Position numbers and translations under genes: made by a program
Origin: Clostridium sp. Marseille-Q2269
GTDB taxonomy: Bacteria > Bacillota > Clostridia > Clostridiales > Clostridiaceae
Direction: 5' to 3'
Length of the DNA stretch: 64,000 bases
Assembly: GCF_943736985.1 (NCBI RefSeq)
Contig: NZ_CALSFS010000006.1
Coordinates: 153,223-217,222, forward strand
Notes under the pieces: generated by a model
Databases searched by the model: none
What the model saw: only the letters and a program-made list of their open reading frames with translations
What the model was told of the DNA's origin: nothing
In this document: positions 29,326 through 39,913 of the stretch, one piece after another
Numbering within the stretch: position 1 is the first letter of the stretch
Layout: the number at the start of each line of letters is the position of its first letter

Positions 29326-30555
29326 ATGAGAATATTGCATACCTCCGATTGGCACTTGGGAAAGAATCTTGAAGGTTTTAGTAGAATGGATGAGCAGGAG
29401 AGATTTTTACAAGATTTTATTAACATTGTGGAAAACAATAATATAGATATGGTGATAATAGCCGGGGATATATATGATAATGGTAATCCTCCTGCTAGAG
29501 CGGAAAAAATGTTCTATGCTTGCATAAAAAAAGTGAGCAATAAGGGAAAAAGATTAGTATTGATCATAGCAGGTAATCATGATAATCCAGAAAGACTGGT
29601 TGCTGCAAGTCCATTAGCTTATGATGAAGGAATAATACTTATGGGAACCCCTAAAACAATAGTGTCAAAAGGAAATTACGGAGATTTTAAGGTTATAGAT
29701 TCAGATTCATCTTGTTTAGAAATAGAAATAAAAAAAGAAAAGGCTGTAATTATAGCCTTACCTTATCCTAGTGAAAAAAGATTAAATGAAGTATTATCTA
29801 AAGAAATAGATAATGATGAGGACAGAAGAAAGACTTATTCAGAAAGAATAGGTGAAATATTTTCTAATTTAGAGGATAAATATTATAAAGATAATACTGT
29901 AAATTTAGCTATTTCTCATATATTTATAAACGGAGGAGAAGAAACGGATTCTGAAAGACCTATACAATTAGGTGGTAGTTTGGCTGTGGATACATATAAT
30001 TTACCTAAGAAAGCTCAGTATATAGCATTGGGACATCTTCATAAACCACAGAAGGTAAGAGGATTAGATAATGCTTATTATTCTGGATCACCATTGCCTT
30101 ATAGTAAGAGTGAAAAGGGATATAGTAAGGGATGCAAAATAATAGATGTACATCCAGGAGAGAATGCCAAAATTGAAGATATTTATTTTAACAACTATAA
30201 ACCTATAGAAGTATGGCATTGTAATGGTGTAGATGATGCTATAAATAGATGTGAAGAAAATAAAGATAAGGATATGTGGTTGTATTTACATATAAAAACA
30301 GAACAATATATAAGTACAGAAGATATAAAAGCTTTAAAGGAGATAAAAAAAGATATAGTTGAAATTGTACCAGAAATAGAAGAAAAAAAAGAAGAGATCT
30401 TTAAAGGGAATATAAAAGAAAAATCTATGGGAGAATTATTTAAATCCTTTTATGTTAATCAAAGGGGAATAGAAGCTAGTGAAGAATTGATGGATTTGTT
30501 TTTAAGAATAGCTCAAGAGGAGGATGAATATGAGACCAAAGAAACTTGTGATTAA
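29326..30555 (+). CDS. sbcD: Exonuclease SbcCD, subunit D
   Basis: The Mre11-type nuclease subunit that, with SbcC, cuts hairpins and blocked DNA ends. Phosphoesterase motifs appear in order: TSDWHLGKNL (residues 6-15), AGDIYDNGNPP near 47, AGNHDNPERL near 82, and GHLHKPQ near 240. The start chosen (ATG 29326) follows AGGGAGA. The longer frame from 29275 adds 17 residues and has no ribosome site. Its 3' end overlaps sbcC by 26 bases. Confidence 0.95.
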   Translation: MRILHTSDWHLGKNLEGFSRMDEQERFLQDFINIVENNNIDMVIIAGDIYDNGNPPARAEKMFYACIKKVSNKGKRLVLIIAGNHDNPERLVAASPLAYDEGIILMGTPKTIVSKGNYGDFKVIDSDSSCLEIEIKKEKAVIIALPYPSEKRLNEVLSKEIDNDEDRRKTYSERIGEIFSNLEDKYYKDNTVNLAISHIFINGGEETDSERPIQLGGSLAVDTYNLPKKAQYIALGHLHKPQKVRGLDNAYYSGSPLPYSKSEKGYSKGCKIIDVHPGENAKIEDIYFNNYKPIEVWHCNGVDDAINRCEENKDKDMWLYLHIKTEQYISTEDIKALKEIKKDIVEIVPEIEEKKEEIFKGNIKEKSMGELFKSFYVNQRGIEASEELMDLFLRIAQEEDEYETKETCD

Positions 30556-33500
30556 GGGACTAAACAGTTTTATACAAAAACAAGAAATAGACTTTGAAAC
30601 TTTAGTTAAGAGAGGTTTGTTTGGTATATTTGGTCCTACAGGAAGTGGAAAATCCAGCATATTGGATGCTATGACTATGGCTCTATATGGAGATATAGCA
30701 AGAGACAGTACTCAGTTTATAAACCTAGATACAGACTCTTTATTTGTAAGTTATGAATTTGATATATGTAGAGGAGATAAAAGAGAGGATTATGTTGTTT
30801 CAAGAAGCGTAAAAAGGGACAAGAAAGGTGGCTATAAAACCTCTGCAGCTAGGTTAGTTAAAAATATTAATGGTGAAGAAGAAATAATAGCAGACAAACC
30901 AAGGGATATACAAAAAAATATAGAAGATATAATAGGATTAACTGCAGAGGATTTTACTCGTTCAGTAGTTATACCTCAAGGAAAGTTTAGTGAATTTTTA
31001 AAACTAAGTGGAAAAAGTAGAAGAGACATGTTAGAGAGAATATTTGGACTAGAAAAGTATGGTAAAAAACTTTCAGAGAGAATAAGAAAAGCTAAGAATA
31101 AACAGCTATCTTCATTAACACTAATAGAAGGAAGAATGGAACAATATAAAGAGGTATCTAAGGAAAAATTACAGGAATTAAAAAAGCAACATGAAGATTT
31201 ATTAAAAGAGAAATCTAAAATATTAAAAGAAAAAGATGAAACCAATAAGGTTTATGATAGTTATAAAATCATATGGGAACTTCAAGAAGAGTTGGATTGT
31301 TACTTAAATAAATTAGAGAATTTAAAAAAACAGTTAGTGGATATTGAAGGGAAAAAAGTAAGAGTAGAAAAAGGAGAAAATGCGTTAAAGGTTAAGCCCT
31401 ATATAGATGAGCTTTATAAAATTGAGCAAGATAGAAATGAAAATGAAAAAGAATTAGAATTGGCCTTAAAGGAGCTAAATAATATAGATTTAAACTTGTT
31501 AACTATAGAAAAAGAATACAAGAAAGCATTAGAAGACAAAGAAGAAAAAATACCTTTATTATTACAAAAAGAAAGTAATTTATTACAAGCTATGGAGATA
31601 AAGAAAAAAGTTGACATTATAAAAAAAGAAAGAATAAATTTAGTAGATAAATATAGAAAAAAGAAAGTGTTATAAAAATAAAAATTAGAGAAAAAACAAA
31701 TAGAAGATATTATAAATGAAATTCAAAAGGAAATAAAATTAAAAGATGAAGAAATAAATTCTTTAAAAATAGATGGGGATAGAAAAGAAAAAATACAAAA
31801 ATTATATGAAATAGATAAAGAATATAAAAGATTAAACTTGGAATTTTGCAATGTAATAGAAAAAATAAAAAAGAAATCAAAAAACTTGAAAGAATATGAA
31901 TTAGAGTATAAAGATACATTTAAAATGCAAAAAGACATAAATAAAGCCTTAGACCACTTATTAAACAAAAAAGAAAATTTGATAAAAAATTTTCCAGGAG
32001 ACAATGACATACTACTTCATAAAAAGGACTATATAAATAAATTAAATGAGGATTTTAATAATTTACATAAGATAAATAGTAAAAAAGTGGAGCTGAAACA
32101 TAAATTAAAAGAAAAATTATCTCAAAAATTAGATTTACAAAATCAGTGGGAAAAAATATTAAAAGAATTAAAGAATAAAGAAGAAAAAGCTGGAGAACTA
32201 TATGAAAAAATAAATAATATAGAAAAAATGGATATGGCATCTATACTAGCATCTAGTTTAAAACAGAAAGAATCATGCCCTGTATGTGGATCTATACATC
32301 ATGTTAAATTAGCTAAAAAAGTTGATATAAAAGAATTAGAATCATTAAAAGAAGATTATGAAAATATTTCTAAAGAATTAGAAAATATAAAAAAAGAAGA
32401 AAATGAAAAAAATATACTTTTAATTTCTATAAAAAAAGAAGAAGAATTAATATTAGAGGAATTAGAGGACTTAAATAAACAATTAGAAAATAGAGATTTA
32501 GATGATTTAGTATACAAGCTTAAAAAAGAAAAAGATGATTTTCAAAAATTAAATTCCAATATAAAATTATGGGAAAAAGAAAAATTAGAGTTAGAAGAAG
32601 AGATAAATAATATTCAAAAGGAAAAAAATAATATAGATAAAGAGGAAGCTAAAAAAAATGAATCTATATTAAAAGAAAAGGAATTAATAGCTGCTATAGA
32701 AAAGGACAAAGAAGAACAAGAAGTATTATTTAAGAAAAAAGAAAACGAATATACAACCTTAAAAGAAGAAATTAAAGTGTATGATGTGGAAGAAGAGATA
32801 AATAAAATCAGAGATTATGATAAAAAAATAGAAAAATACAATAACATTATAAAAGATAAAAGAGAGCAGCTAGATTATAAAAATAGTAAGAGAGAAGAAA
32901 TGGTTAAATATATAAATGCTATAGAAATAGATTTAGGGAAAATAATAGAAGCAGGGAAAGAAAAGAAGAATTTTATAGATAAAGAAGAAAAAGAAATAGA
33001 AAAATTAAATGTAGAATACATATGTAAAGAGCATTTAGAAGAAATAAAAAAGGAAATAGAAAATATAAAGATAAGAGAAGAAAAGCTAAGAGTTAAAATA
33101 GATATTGAACAGAAAAATAGAGAAATACTATGGGAAAATAAAATAAGTAAAGATCAAATAAAAATTAATTTACAAAAACTTTATAATGAAAAATCTACCC
33201 AGTTAAATAAGTCATTTGAGGAAAATAAGTTTAATACTTTAGAAGATGCAAAATTAATGTTAATATGTAAAGAAGAAATAGAGGAGTTACAAAAAGAAAT
33301 AGAAGAATTTGAAAAAGACTACAACAATTTAAATATGAATATAGAAAGAGTAAATAAAAAGTTGAAGGGAGAAAGGATTGATAAGGAAAGCTGGAAAGAA
33401 ATAATAGGAAGAAAAGAAAACAAAGAAAAAGAGTTGGAAGATATAAGCAAAACCGTTGTAATTATAGAAAAAACTATAAGTGACATGAAAGATGATATAA

Positions 33501-34057
33501 AGGCACTAAAAGATTTATTAGATGAGAAAGAAAATGTATGTCATAAAAAAGCTTTATTGGAGGATATGGACAAATTAATTCAAGGCAATAAATTTGTAGA
33601 ATTTGTAGCTATGAATCAGCTGCAATATATTGCATTTGAAGCCTCTAGACGGCTTAAGGATATAACAAGAGGTAGATATGCATTAGAGCTAGATTGTAAT
33701 GGGAACTTTACCATGAGAGATGATTTTAATGGAGGAGGCATAAGACCTACAAACACTTTATCAGGTGGGGAAACTTTTTTAACATCATTATCATTAGCCC
33801 TATCACTATCTTCTCAGATACAACTAAAAGGAAGAGCACCTTTAGAATTTTTCTTTTTAGATGAAGGATTTGGCAGCTTAGATAGTGAACTGTTAGATAC
33901 AGTTATGACATCTCTTGAAAATTTGAGAAGTGATAGATTAAGTGTAGGAATTATAAGTCATGTAGAAGAACTTAAAAATAGAGTGCCAATAAAACTTATA
34001 GTAGATCCTGCAGTTCCAGGTGAGGGTGGAAGTAAAATAAAAATAGAATATAGCTAG
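30530..34057 (+). pseudogene. sbcC: sbcC, SbcCD subunit C, with paired frameshifts
   Basis: The Rad50-like SMC ATPase partner of SbcD. The N-terminal Walker A GPTGSGKSSIL lies near residue 35. Two long coiled coils flank the zinc hook ESCPVCGS (near 32273). C-terminal LSGGETFLTSLSLALSLS and FLDEGFGSLDSE complete the ATPase. The total span of 1175 codons is normal. The frame is broken by TAA at 31673 and 31679. Adding one A in the A6 run at 31657-31662 and removing one from the A-runs near 31674-31684 restores a continuous coiled coil. The two pieces are open at 30530-31675 and 31682-34057. It may be a real pseudogene, a sequencing artefact, or rescued by slippage. Confidence 0.9.
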
Positions 34058-34085
34058 CATTAAGTTGCAGCGTGGAGGTAATTTG

Positions 34086-34634
34086 ATGAAGAAATTAGAT
34101 GAAAAAATATTATACAAGGGTAAATGGATAAGTTTTAAGGAAATAAGTTATTTAAACAAGGAAGAAAAACTTTTAAAATGGGAAGCCATAGAGAGAACAA
34201 ACACCACTGCAGCTGTAGTTATTGTGGCAAAATTAGTTCCATCAGAAAGATATATATTTATAAAGCAATATAGACCAGCCATAGATAACTATGTTATAGG
34301 TTTCCCAGCAGGATTGGTGGAACAGGAAGATATTGAATTAGAAGCTAAGAGAGAATTAAAAGAAGAAACAGGCTATATAGGAAAAGTTATAGATATAGGA
34401 CCTAAGGTAAGAGCTAACCCAGCATTATTAACAGATTATACTATATTGGTTCAAATGGAGATTGATGAAAACTGTGAGCTAAATAAAAATCCTAAACAAG
34501 ACCTAGAACCTTCAGAGGATATAGAAGTTATATTAGTTTCTAAAGAGGAAACAAGAGATTTTTTAATAGAGCAAAAAAATAAGGGGATAGATATAGGTGT
34601 AGGACCATGGTACATATTTGGATTTACATTATAA
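34086..34634 (+). CDS. Nudix hydrolase, ADP-ribose pyrophosphatase type
   Basis: 182 aa with the Nudix box GLVEQEDIELEAKRELKEET (about residues 74-93) holding the metal-binding REL-KEE residues. The upstream FIKQYRPAIDNYVIGFPAG is typical of ADP-ribose pyrophosphatases such as NudF. It would hydrolyse ADP-ribose or related nucleoside diphosphates in the cytosol. ATG 34086 follows GTGGAGG. It sits 28 bp after sbcC and probably shares its transcript. Confidence 0.9.
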   Translation: MKKLDEKILYKGKWISFKEISYLNKEEKLLKWEAIERTNTTAAVVIVAKLVPSERYIFIKQYRPAIDNYVIGFPAGLVEQEDIELEAKRELKEETGYIGKVIDIGPKVRANPALLTDYTILVQMEIDENCELNKNPKQDLEPSEDIEVILVSKEETRDFLIEQKNKGIDIGVGPWYIFGFTL

Positions 34635-34709
34635 TTAATTATTTTTTAGTTTATATAAAACTTTAAAAATATTTTATAAAACCTATATTTTAAAATAGCA
34701 ATAAAAATA

Positions 34710-34752
34710 ACTAGGAAAAAGTGATTAAGTTAATTCCTAGTATTTTTTATTG
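34710..34752 (+). terminator. Rho-independent terminator
   Basis: Stem actaggaa/ttcctagt (34710-34717 and 34734-34741) followed by attttttattg, after the Nudix gene. Confidence 0.75.
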
Positions 34753-35490
34753 AATTTGTAAAATAGTGTGAAAAAATCTTATTTATATTTTAACAAATTA
34801 TGGGGTGTTTTTATGCGATTATTACAATAAACAATCATAATTAATTATAAAATATATAAAAAATATTTATAGCTAATAAAAAATATATAACTTTTGCATA
34901 ATTTCCATCAAAAAAAAATGAAATAAAAAATTCATGGGTATATAATTGGAATATGATTAAATATGGCAACAGATTATTAACAGAACCACAATCTATTGAT
35001 AAATAATTGGTTGACACATTCTTAAAATCTTTATATAGTAAATAAAAAGAAGGTTTTTATTCATTTTGAAAAAATATATATAAAATTTTTTGTTTTTTAT
35101 ATATTTTAATACAAAATAAAAAAAATTTTAAGTGTAAATGCAAGTTTTCATTCAATTTGTTTCATACTTTATAAGAAAAATATAATTTAGCATTAGTAAT
35201 AAAGTGTTTTATGTAGAATAGCTTATAAAACAAAAGAAACTAAGAGGAATGGAAACGTTAATATACTTGCTGCCTAGTTATAGTAGTTTAAGAAAAAAAT
35301 GAGGTGTAAACTTTATGTTTGACAGCGGATAATATATTAAATTTCTCCATAAATGAATATAGGCAAATTAATAATTCATTTGCCTAAAAATAATTACTAA
35401 TAAAAATATTTCTTAAAAGAATAAGCATATAAATTTGTATGTTATAGTAAAAAAATAAGGTTAATTTTATTTTGGAGGTTTTTATTTATT
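34752..35490. other. 740-bp gap with two tiny ORFs and a hairpin
   Basis: Mostly AT-rich DNA. Near 35249 a ribosome-like AAGAGG directly precedes a 17-codon frame (METLIYLLPSYSSLRKK). A second five-codon frame (MFDSG) follows GAGGTG at about 35314. A 9-bp hairpin taggcaaat/atttgccta lies at about 35360-35386. This could be a leader of the YitT-family gene or gene debris. I cannot match it to a known riboswitch. Confidence 0.3.
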
Positions 35491-36342
35491 ATGCATCTTA
35501 AAAAAGAAAATGCAAAAAGATTAATTTTAGTAATGATGGGAAGTTTAATATATGCCATAGGAGTTAATCTGTTTCTTATTCCACATAAATTATTAAGTGG
35601 TGGAGTTGCAGGTATTGCTATAATGCTTCAATATTTGACTAATTTGCAATCAGGATACTATATTCTGCTTATAAATATACCAATATTTTTAATAGCGTTT
35701 AAAGAAGTGGATTTAGATTTCGGTATTTTTAGTTTTGTTGGGATGATAAGTATGTCTTCTTTTCTAATTTTAAGCAGAAACTATATGGATCTTTATGTTA
35801 TGAATGATGTTCTACTTTCTTGTATATGTGGTGGAGTTTTAAGCGGAGCAGGAATGGGACTAATATTTAGGAACAGAGCATCCCAAGGAGGAACTGATGT
35901 AATATCTGTTTTAGCAAAAAGAAAATTTGGAATAAAAATATCAACTATAGATTTTATGATAAACTGTGTTGTAGTTATAATAGGAGCATTACTTGGAAGT
36001 TTTGAAGTAGCTGTTTATACTATGATATCTATGTTTGTAAAGTCACAGGTTATGGGAAAAGTTATAGAAGGTTTTGATGGTAAGAAAATATTATTTGTTG
36101 TAACAGATAATGATTTAGAAATAAAAAGACAATTATTAGATAAATTAGGAGTAGGCGCAACTATTATGTACGGAGAAGGAGCTTATTCTGGAGCAAAGAG
36201 AAAAATAATATATTGCATTATGACTGCTCCACAAGTAGTAAAAGCTAAAAAGATAATAGTAGATTCTGATGAACATGCAGTAATATCAGTATCTAATACA
36301 ACAGAATGTCAAGGTGCAGGCTTTAAAGCAACAGCTTTTTAA
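35491..36342 (+). CDS. YitT family membrane protein
   Basis: 283 aa with five to six membrane helices in the first 190 residues (DUF161, including NLFLIPHKLLSGGVAGIAIM and FRNRASQGGTDVIS) and a C-terminal DUF2179 domain (about residues 200-275, with GVGATIMYGEGAYSGAKRK). The role of the family is not established. ATG is preceded by TTGGAGG. A perfect 18-bp hairpin ends the transcript. Confidence 0.92.
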   Translation: MHLKKENAKRLILVMMGSLIYAIGVNLFLIPHKLLSGGVAGIAIMLQYLTNLQSGYYILLINIPIFLIAFKEVDLDFGIFSFVGMISMSSFLILSRNYMDLYVMNDVLLSCICGGVLSGAGMGLIFRNRASQGGTDVISVLAKRKFGIKISTIDFMINCVVVIIGALLGSFEVAVYTMISMFVKSQVMGKVIEGFDGKKILFVVTDNDLEIKRQLLDKLGVGATIMYGEGAYSGAKRKIIYCIMTAPQVVKAKKIIVDSDEHAVISVSNTTECQGAGFKATAF

Positions 36343-36346
36343 AATA

Positions 36347-36392
36347 ATAAAGGTTTATATTAAATATATGTTTAATATAAACCTTTATCTTT
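36347..36392. terminator. Bidirectional terminator
   Basis: A perfect 18-bp stem ataaaggtttatattaaa/tttaatataaacctttat (36347-36364 and 36371-36388) lies between the yitT-type gene and the convergent DUF1540 gene. Confidence 0.85.
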
Positions 36393-36401
36393 TATAAAAT
36401 A

Positions 36402-36563
36402 TTAGTGATTACATTCAAAACTTCCGCAATCTGTACATTCAACACTTTTAGCTTCATGTTCATGTTTAGTTACATGAATATGATCTAATGTACAATAATC
36501 CATGTTTTGAGCGTGATACTTACATTCGTGAACATTACATCCTATACTATGATTATGATCCAT
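36402..36563 (-). CDS. DUF1540 domain protein (53 aa, Cys/His-rich)
   Basis: A 53-codon frame after a strong AGGAGG site. The protein has six Cys and eight His. It begins MDHNHSIGCNVHECKYH and has a second Cys cluster VECTDCGSFECNH. The spacing GCNVHECKYH ... YCTL ... C-T-D-C-x3-EC matches the DUF1540 family, small proteins that probably bind a metal. It lies between yitT and the divergent arsR-cadA metal-efflux genes, so a metal-related role is attractive but unproven. Confidence 0.85.
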   Translation of the reverse strand: MDHNHSIGCNVHECKYHAQNMDYCTLDHIHVTKHEHEAKSVECTDCGSFECNH

Positions 36564-36705
36564 ATTAAATTACCTCCTACAAATTTAAATAATTTTTGTT
36601 TCTGTATTATTATTTGATAAAAAAATTTTTTTATGTGTAGAAAAAACAGTAATTTATTTTTATATAATATTGTAATCTAAAAATATTTATGATATATTAT
36701 ACTTA

Positions 36706-36731
36706 AACATATGAACAATTATTCAAGTGTT
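36706..36731 (+). promoter_or_regulatory. ArsR/SmtB-type 12-2-12 operator
   Basis: The sequence AACAtaTGAAcaattaTTCAagTGTT matches the consensus operator of metal-sensing ArsR/SmtB repressors exactly in its conserved bases. It sits 41 bp upstream of the arsR start, so the repressor probably shuts its own promoter and the downstream cadA until metal binds. Confidence 0.8.
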
Positions 36732-36771
36732 CATATATAATATTAAATATGAATGTGGGAGGAGTAATATT

Positions 36772-37137
36772 ATGACTAAAGAAAAACAAACTGATATCTG
36801 TGGATGTAATGTGATTCATCATGATGTTATAGATAAAGTTAAAGACAATATGATAAAAGAGGATAAAGTACAGGATTTAGGGGATTTTTTTAAAGTTTTA
36901 TCGGAACCAACTAGAATAAAAATCTTATATGCATTAGCATCATCGGAAATGTGCGTGTGTGATATATCAAATCTTCTTAATATGACTCAATCAGCAGTGT
37001 CCCATCAGCTTAAGGTTTTAAGAACGGCCAGACTTATAAAATTTAGAAGGCAAGGTAAAGTTGTTTATTACTCATTAGATGATCAGCATGTAGAAAATGT
37101 GTTCAAACAAGGACTAGAGCATATAATGCATAAATAA
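36772..37137 (+). CDS. ArsR-family metal-responsive repressor (CadC-like)
   Basis: 121 aa with a winged helix domain (about residues 30-110). The alpha-3 metal motif appears as SEMCVCDISNLL and the recognition helix as MTQSAVSHQLKVLR. An N-terminal Cys pair (ICGCNVIHHD) resembles CadC, which senses Cd/Pb/Zn with Cys from both regions. ATG 36772 follows GGGAGGAG. An in-frame start at 36727 is rejected. Its 12-2-12 operator lies just upstream and a cation ATPase gene just downstream. Confidence 0.92.
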   Translation: MTKEKQTDICGCNVIHHDVIDKVKDNMIKEDKVQDLGDFFKVLSEPTRIKILYALASSEMCVCDISNLLNMTQSAVSHQLKVLRTARLIKFRRQGKVVYYSLDDQHVENVFKQGLEHIMHK

Positions 37138-37194
37138 GATTAAATTTAATTTTTAAATTTTAATTTTTGACTAATTTAAAGGGATGGTGAGTAT

Positions 37195-39471
37195 ATGACT
37201 ATAAAAAAGAAATTAATTTTAAAAGGATTATGTTGTGCTAATTGTGCAGCTAAAATAGAGAGGGCTGTTCAAAAACTAGATATAATACAATCAGCTACCT
37301 ATAATTTCAATAATTCAACCTTAATTATAGACTTAGAAGAACAGTATAAAGGTAATATCGTAAAAACAGTGCAAGAAATAGTAGATAAAATAGAGAATGG
37401 AGTAAAGGTGGTAGATAAAGAAGATTTAAAAGGAAAGGTACCACATGGATCCATTAGAAGTAGTAATAATTTAAAAATAAAAAATAATAAAGAAAAAAAT
37501 TTAAAGATAAATGAAGGAAAAATTAATTCTAACCATGATGAAAAGCATAGTGAGGATTACTCTAATATAAAAGGTGATAGTAATAGACATAGTCATGATC
37601 ATGGACATAGTCATAGTGGGGAAGATAGTGATCAATTAGAAAAGAAAACTCTTATAAGAATTATTTCAGGTGTAGTTTTATTAATATTGGCTACTATGTT
37701 TAAATCAAAGGAAGTTGTATCTATACCTTTATATTTAGCTTCTTATTTATTAATTGGAGGACGGGTACTTCTAAGTTCTATAAAAAATATATCTAGAGGG
37801 CAAGTATTTGATGAAAACTTTTTAATGTCAGTGGCAACTATAGCAGCAATATTTGTAAAACAGTATCCAGAAGCAGTGGCTGTTATGTTGTTTTATGAAG
37901 TGGGAGAGTTTTTGCAAGATAAAGCCGTTAATAAATCTAGAAAATCTATTACAGCGCTTATGAATATAAGACCTGATTATGCAAATTTAGTTAATGGAGA
38001 AAATATAGAAGTTGTTTCACCTGAAGACATTAATATAGATGATATTATAATGGTAAAACCAGGAGAGAAAGTTCCATTAGACGGCATAGTAATAGAGGGG
38101 CAATCATCTGTGGATACATCAGCCATAACAGGTGAATCTTTAATAAGTGAAGTTTCTAAAGATAGCAATGTGTTAAGTGGATATATAAATAAAAATGGAG
38201 TTATAAAAATAAAAGTTACAAAAACTTTTGAGGAATCTACAGTTTCCAAAATATTAGAATTAACAGAAAATGCATCAGCTACTAAAGCAAATACAGAAAA
38301 ATTTATAACAAAGTTTGCAAGATATTATACTCCTGCAGTGGTTTTTGCAGCTTTAGCTTTAGCAGTAGTTCCTACATTAATATTTAAGGAGCCAGATATA
38401 TCAAAGTGGGTTTATAGAGCAGCTGTATTTTTAGTAGTATCTTGTCCTTGTGCATTAGTAATATCAATACCTTTAAGCTTTTTCGCTGGTATTGGAGGAG
38501 CGTCTAAAAGAGGTGTTTTAATAAAAACAGGAACAGCATTAGAAGCTTTAAATGGTGCAGATACAATAGTATTTGATAAAACTGGAACTTTAACTAAAGG
38601 TGTTTTTAAAGTATCAAAAGTTAAATCAGAAGAAGGAATAAATGAGAAGGAATTATTAGAATATGCAGCTTATGTTGAGAGCTATTCTAATCATCCTATT
38701 GCAAAATCTATATTAAAATATTATGAAAATACAATAGATAACAAGAGAATAGAAGATTATGAAGAAATAGTTGCAAGAGGCGTAACTGCTTATATTGATG
38801 GTAAAAAAGTTTATGCAGGTAATAATAAATTAATGGAAGAATTAAATATTAGCTATAAAAAAGCCAAAGAAGATGGAGTGATTCTTTATATAGTATTAGA
38901 CAGCAAATATATAGGTTATATAGCTATAAGTGATGAGATAAAATCAGATTCTAAAAATGCCATAAAATCATTAAAAGATATAGGAATAAAGAAAGTAGCA
39001 ATGCTCACAGGAGATAGAAAATCTACTGCTGATAATATAGGAACTCATTTAGGAATGAATGAAATATATTCAGAACTTTTACCTCAAGAAAAAGTGGAGA
39101 AGATGCAGTATTTAAAAAATGGAATGTCTAAGGATGATAAAATTGTTTTTGTAGGTGATGGAGTAAATGATGCCCCAGTGTTAGCTATGTCAGATGTAGG
39201 CGTATCTATGGGAGGATTAGGATCAGATGCAGCTATAGAAGCATCTGATTTAGTGCTAATGTCTGATGAACCATCCAAATTAGCGGATGCTATAAAAATA
39301 GCAAGAAAAACTCATAAAATAGTATGGCAAAATATAATTATAGTTTTAATAGTTAAGTTTGCTGTGTTAGCTCTAACTATTATGGGAAAGAGTACTATGT
39401 GGATGGCTGTTTTTGCAGATGTGGGAGTAGCTTTAATAGCAGTATTAAATGCAGTAAGAATATTAAAATAA
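37195..39471 (+). CDS. cadA: Heavy-metal P1B-type ATPase (Cd/Zn/Pb/Co efflux)
   Basis: 758 aa. The N-terminal metal-binding domain has GLCCANCAAKIE. A His-rich linker follows, HSHDHGHSHSG near residue 133. Six to eight membrane helices carry the ion-path motif SCPCALVISIPL. The phosphorylation motif is DKTGTLTKG near residue 462, and VFVGDGVNDAPVL is the hinge. The CPC motif and His linker fit Cd2+/Zn2+/Pb2+ export. It follows the ArsR repressor by 57 bp and is presumably induced with it. Confidence 0.94.
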   Translation: MTIKKKLILKGLCCANCAAKIERAVQKLDIIQSATYNFNNSTLIIDLEEQYKGNIVKTVQEIVDKIENGVKVVDKEDLKGKVPHGSIRSSNNLKIKNNKEKNLKINEGKINSNHDEKHSEDYSNIKGDSNRHSHDHGHSHSGEDSDQLEKKTLIRIISGVVLLILATMFKSKEVVSIPLYLASYLLIGGRVLLSSIKNISRGQVFDENFLMSVATIAAIFVKQYPEAVAVMLFYEVGEFLQDKAVNKSRKSITALMNIRPDYANLVNGENIEVVSPEDINIDDIIMVKPGEKVPLDGIVIEGQSSVDTSAITGESLISEVSKDSNVLSGYINKNGVIKIKVTKTFEESTVSKILELTENASATKANTEKFITKFARYYTPAVVFAALALAVVPTLIFKEPDISKWVYRAAVFLVVSCPCALVISIPLSFFAGIGGASKRGVLIKTGTALEALNGADTIVFDKTGTLTKGVFKVSKVKSEEGINEKELLEYAAYVESYSNHPIAKSILKYYENTIDNKRIEDYEEIVARGVTAYIDGKKVYAGNNKLMEELNISYKKAKEDGVILYIVLDSKYIGYIAISDEIKSDSKNAIKSLKDIGIKKVAMLTGDRKSTADNIGTHLGMNEIYSELLPQEKVEKMQYLKNGMSKDDKIVFVGDGVNDAPVLAMSDVGVSMGGLGSDAAIEASDLVLMSDEPSKLADAIKIARKTHKIVWQNIIIVLIVKFAVLALTIMGKSTMWMAVFADVGVALIAVLNAVRILK

Positions 39472-39494
39472 AAGTTTAATATACAGGTATTAAG

Positions 39495-39552
39495 TTCAGA
39501 TGGGGTTTGTCTGTAAAATTACTTTCTCCATCTGAATATTAGTATTTTTGAA
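39495..39552 (+). terminator. Terminator after cadA
   Basis: Stem ttcagatgg/ccatctgaa (39495-39503 and 39528-39536) followed by a T-rich tail. Confidence 0.6.
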
Positions 39553-39793
39553 TAATATGTTTTAATATAAACTAATTAACATATTAAAATAAATAGCATA
39601 ATTAAAAAGAAATTATTTAATAATTTGAAAAACTGGAGATAAAACTTTTTGGATATTGGAATAAGACTTAAAACTTAAACATTTAATAATTTAATAGAAA
39701 AATTAAAAATAAATGAAGGTATTTCTATAAAAATATTGACTTAAAATTTCCAATGTAATATAATAATAAATGTTCAAGAAAACTAATATATGA

Positions 39794-39868
39794 GGCTTCT
39801 TGGTCAAGCGGTTAAGACGCCACCCTCTCACGGTGGAATCAGGGGTTCGACTCCCCTAGGGGCTACCA
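39794..39868 (+). tRNA. tRNA-Glu (CTC anticodon)
   Basis: A 75-nt cloverleaf. The anticodon arm ccacc-ctctcac-ggtgg gives anticodon CTC, reading GAG. The T-arm is aggggttcgactcccct, and the 3' end carries an encoded CCA. The D-arm ttggtcaagcggttaagac is typical of tRNA-Glu. A hairpin plus T-run at 39883-39913 ends the transcript. It borders the accessory region to the right. Confidence 0.93.
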
Positions 39869-39882
39869 AATTTGAAGAAATG

Positions 39883-39913
39883 CTGTAAACACTAATGTTT
39901 ACAGTGTTTTTTT
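39883..39913 (+). terminator. tRNA terminator
   Basis: Stem ctgtaaac/gtttacag (39883-39890 and 39897-39904) followed by tgttttttt. Confidence 0.8.

Noticed and set aside
39794-39868. tRNA-Glu as a proven phage attachment site
   Set aside because: I found no second copy of its 3' end in the window and no integrase, so it is only a possibility.
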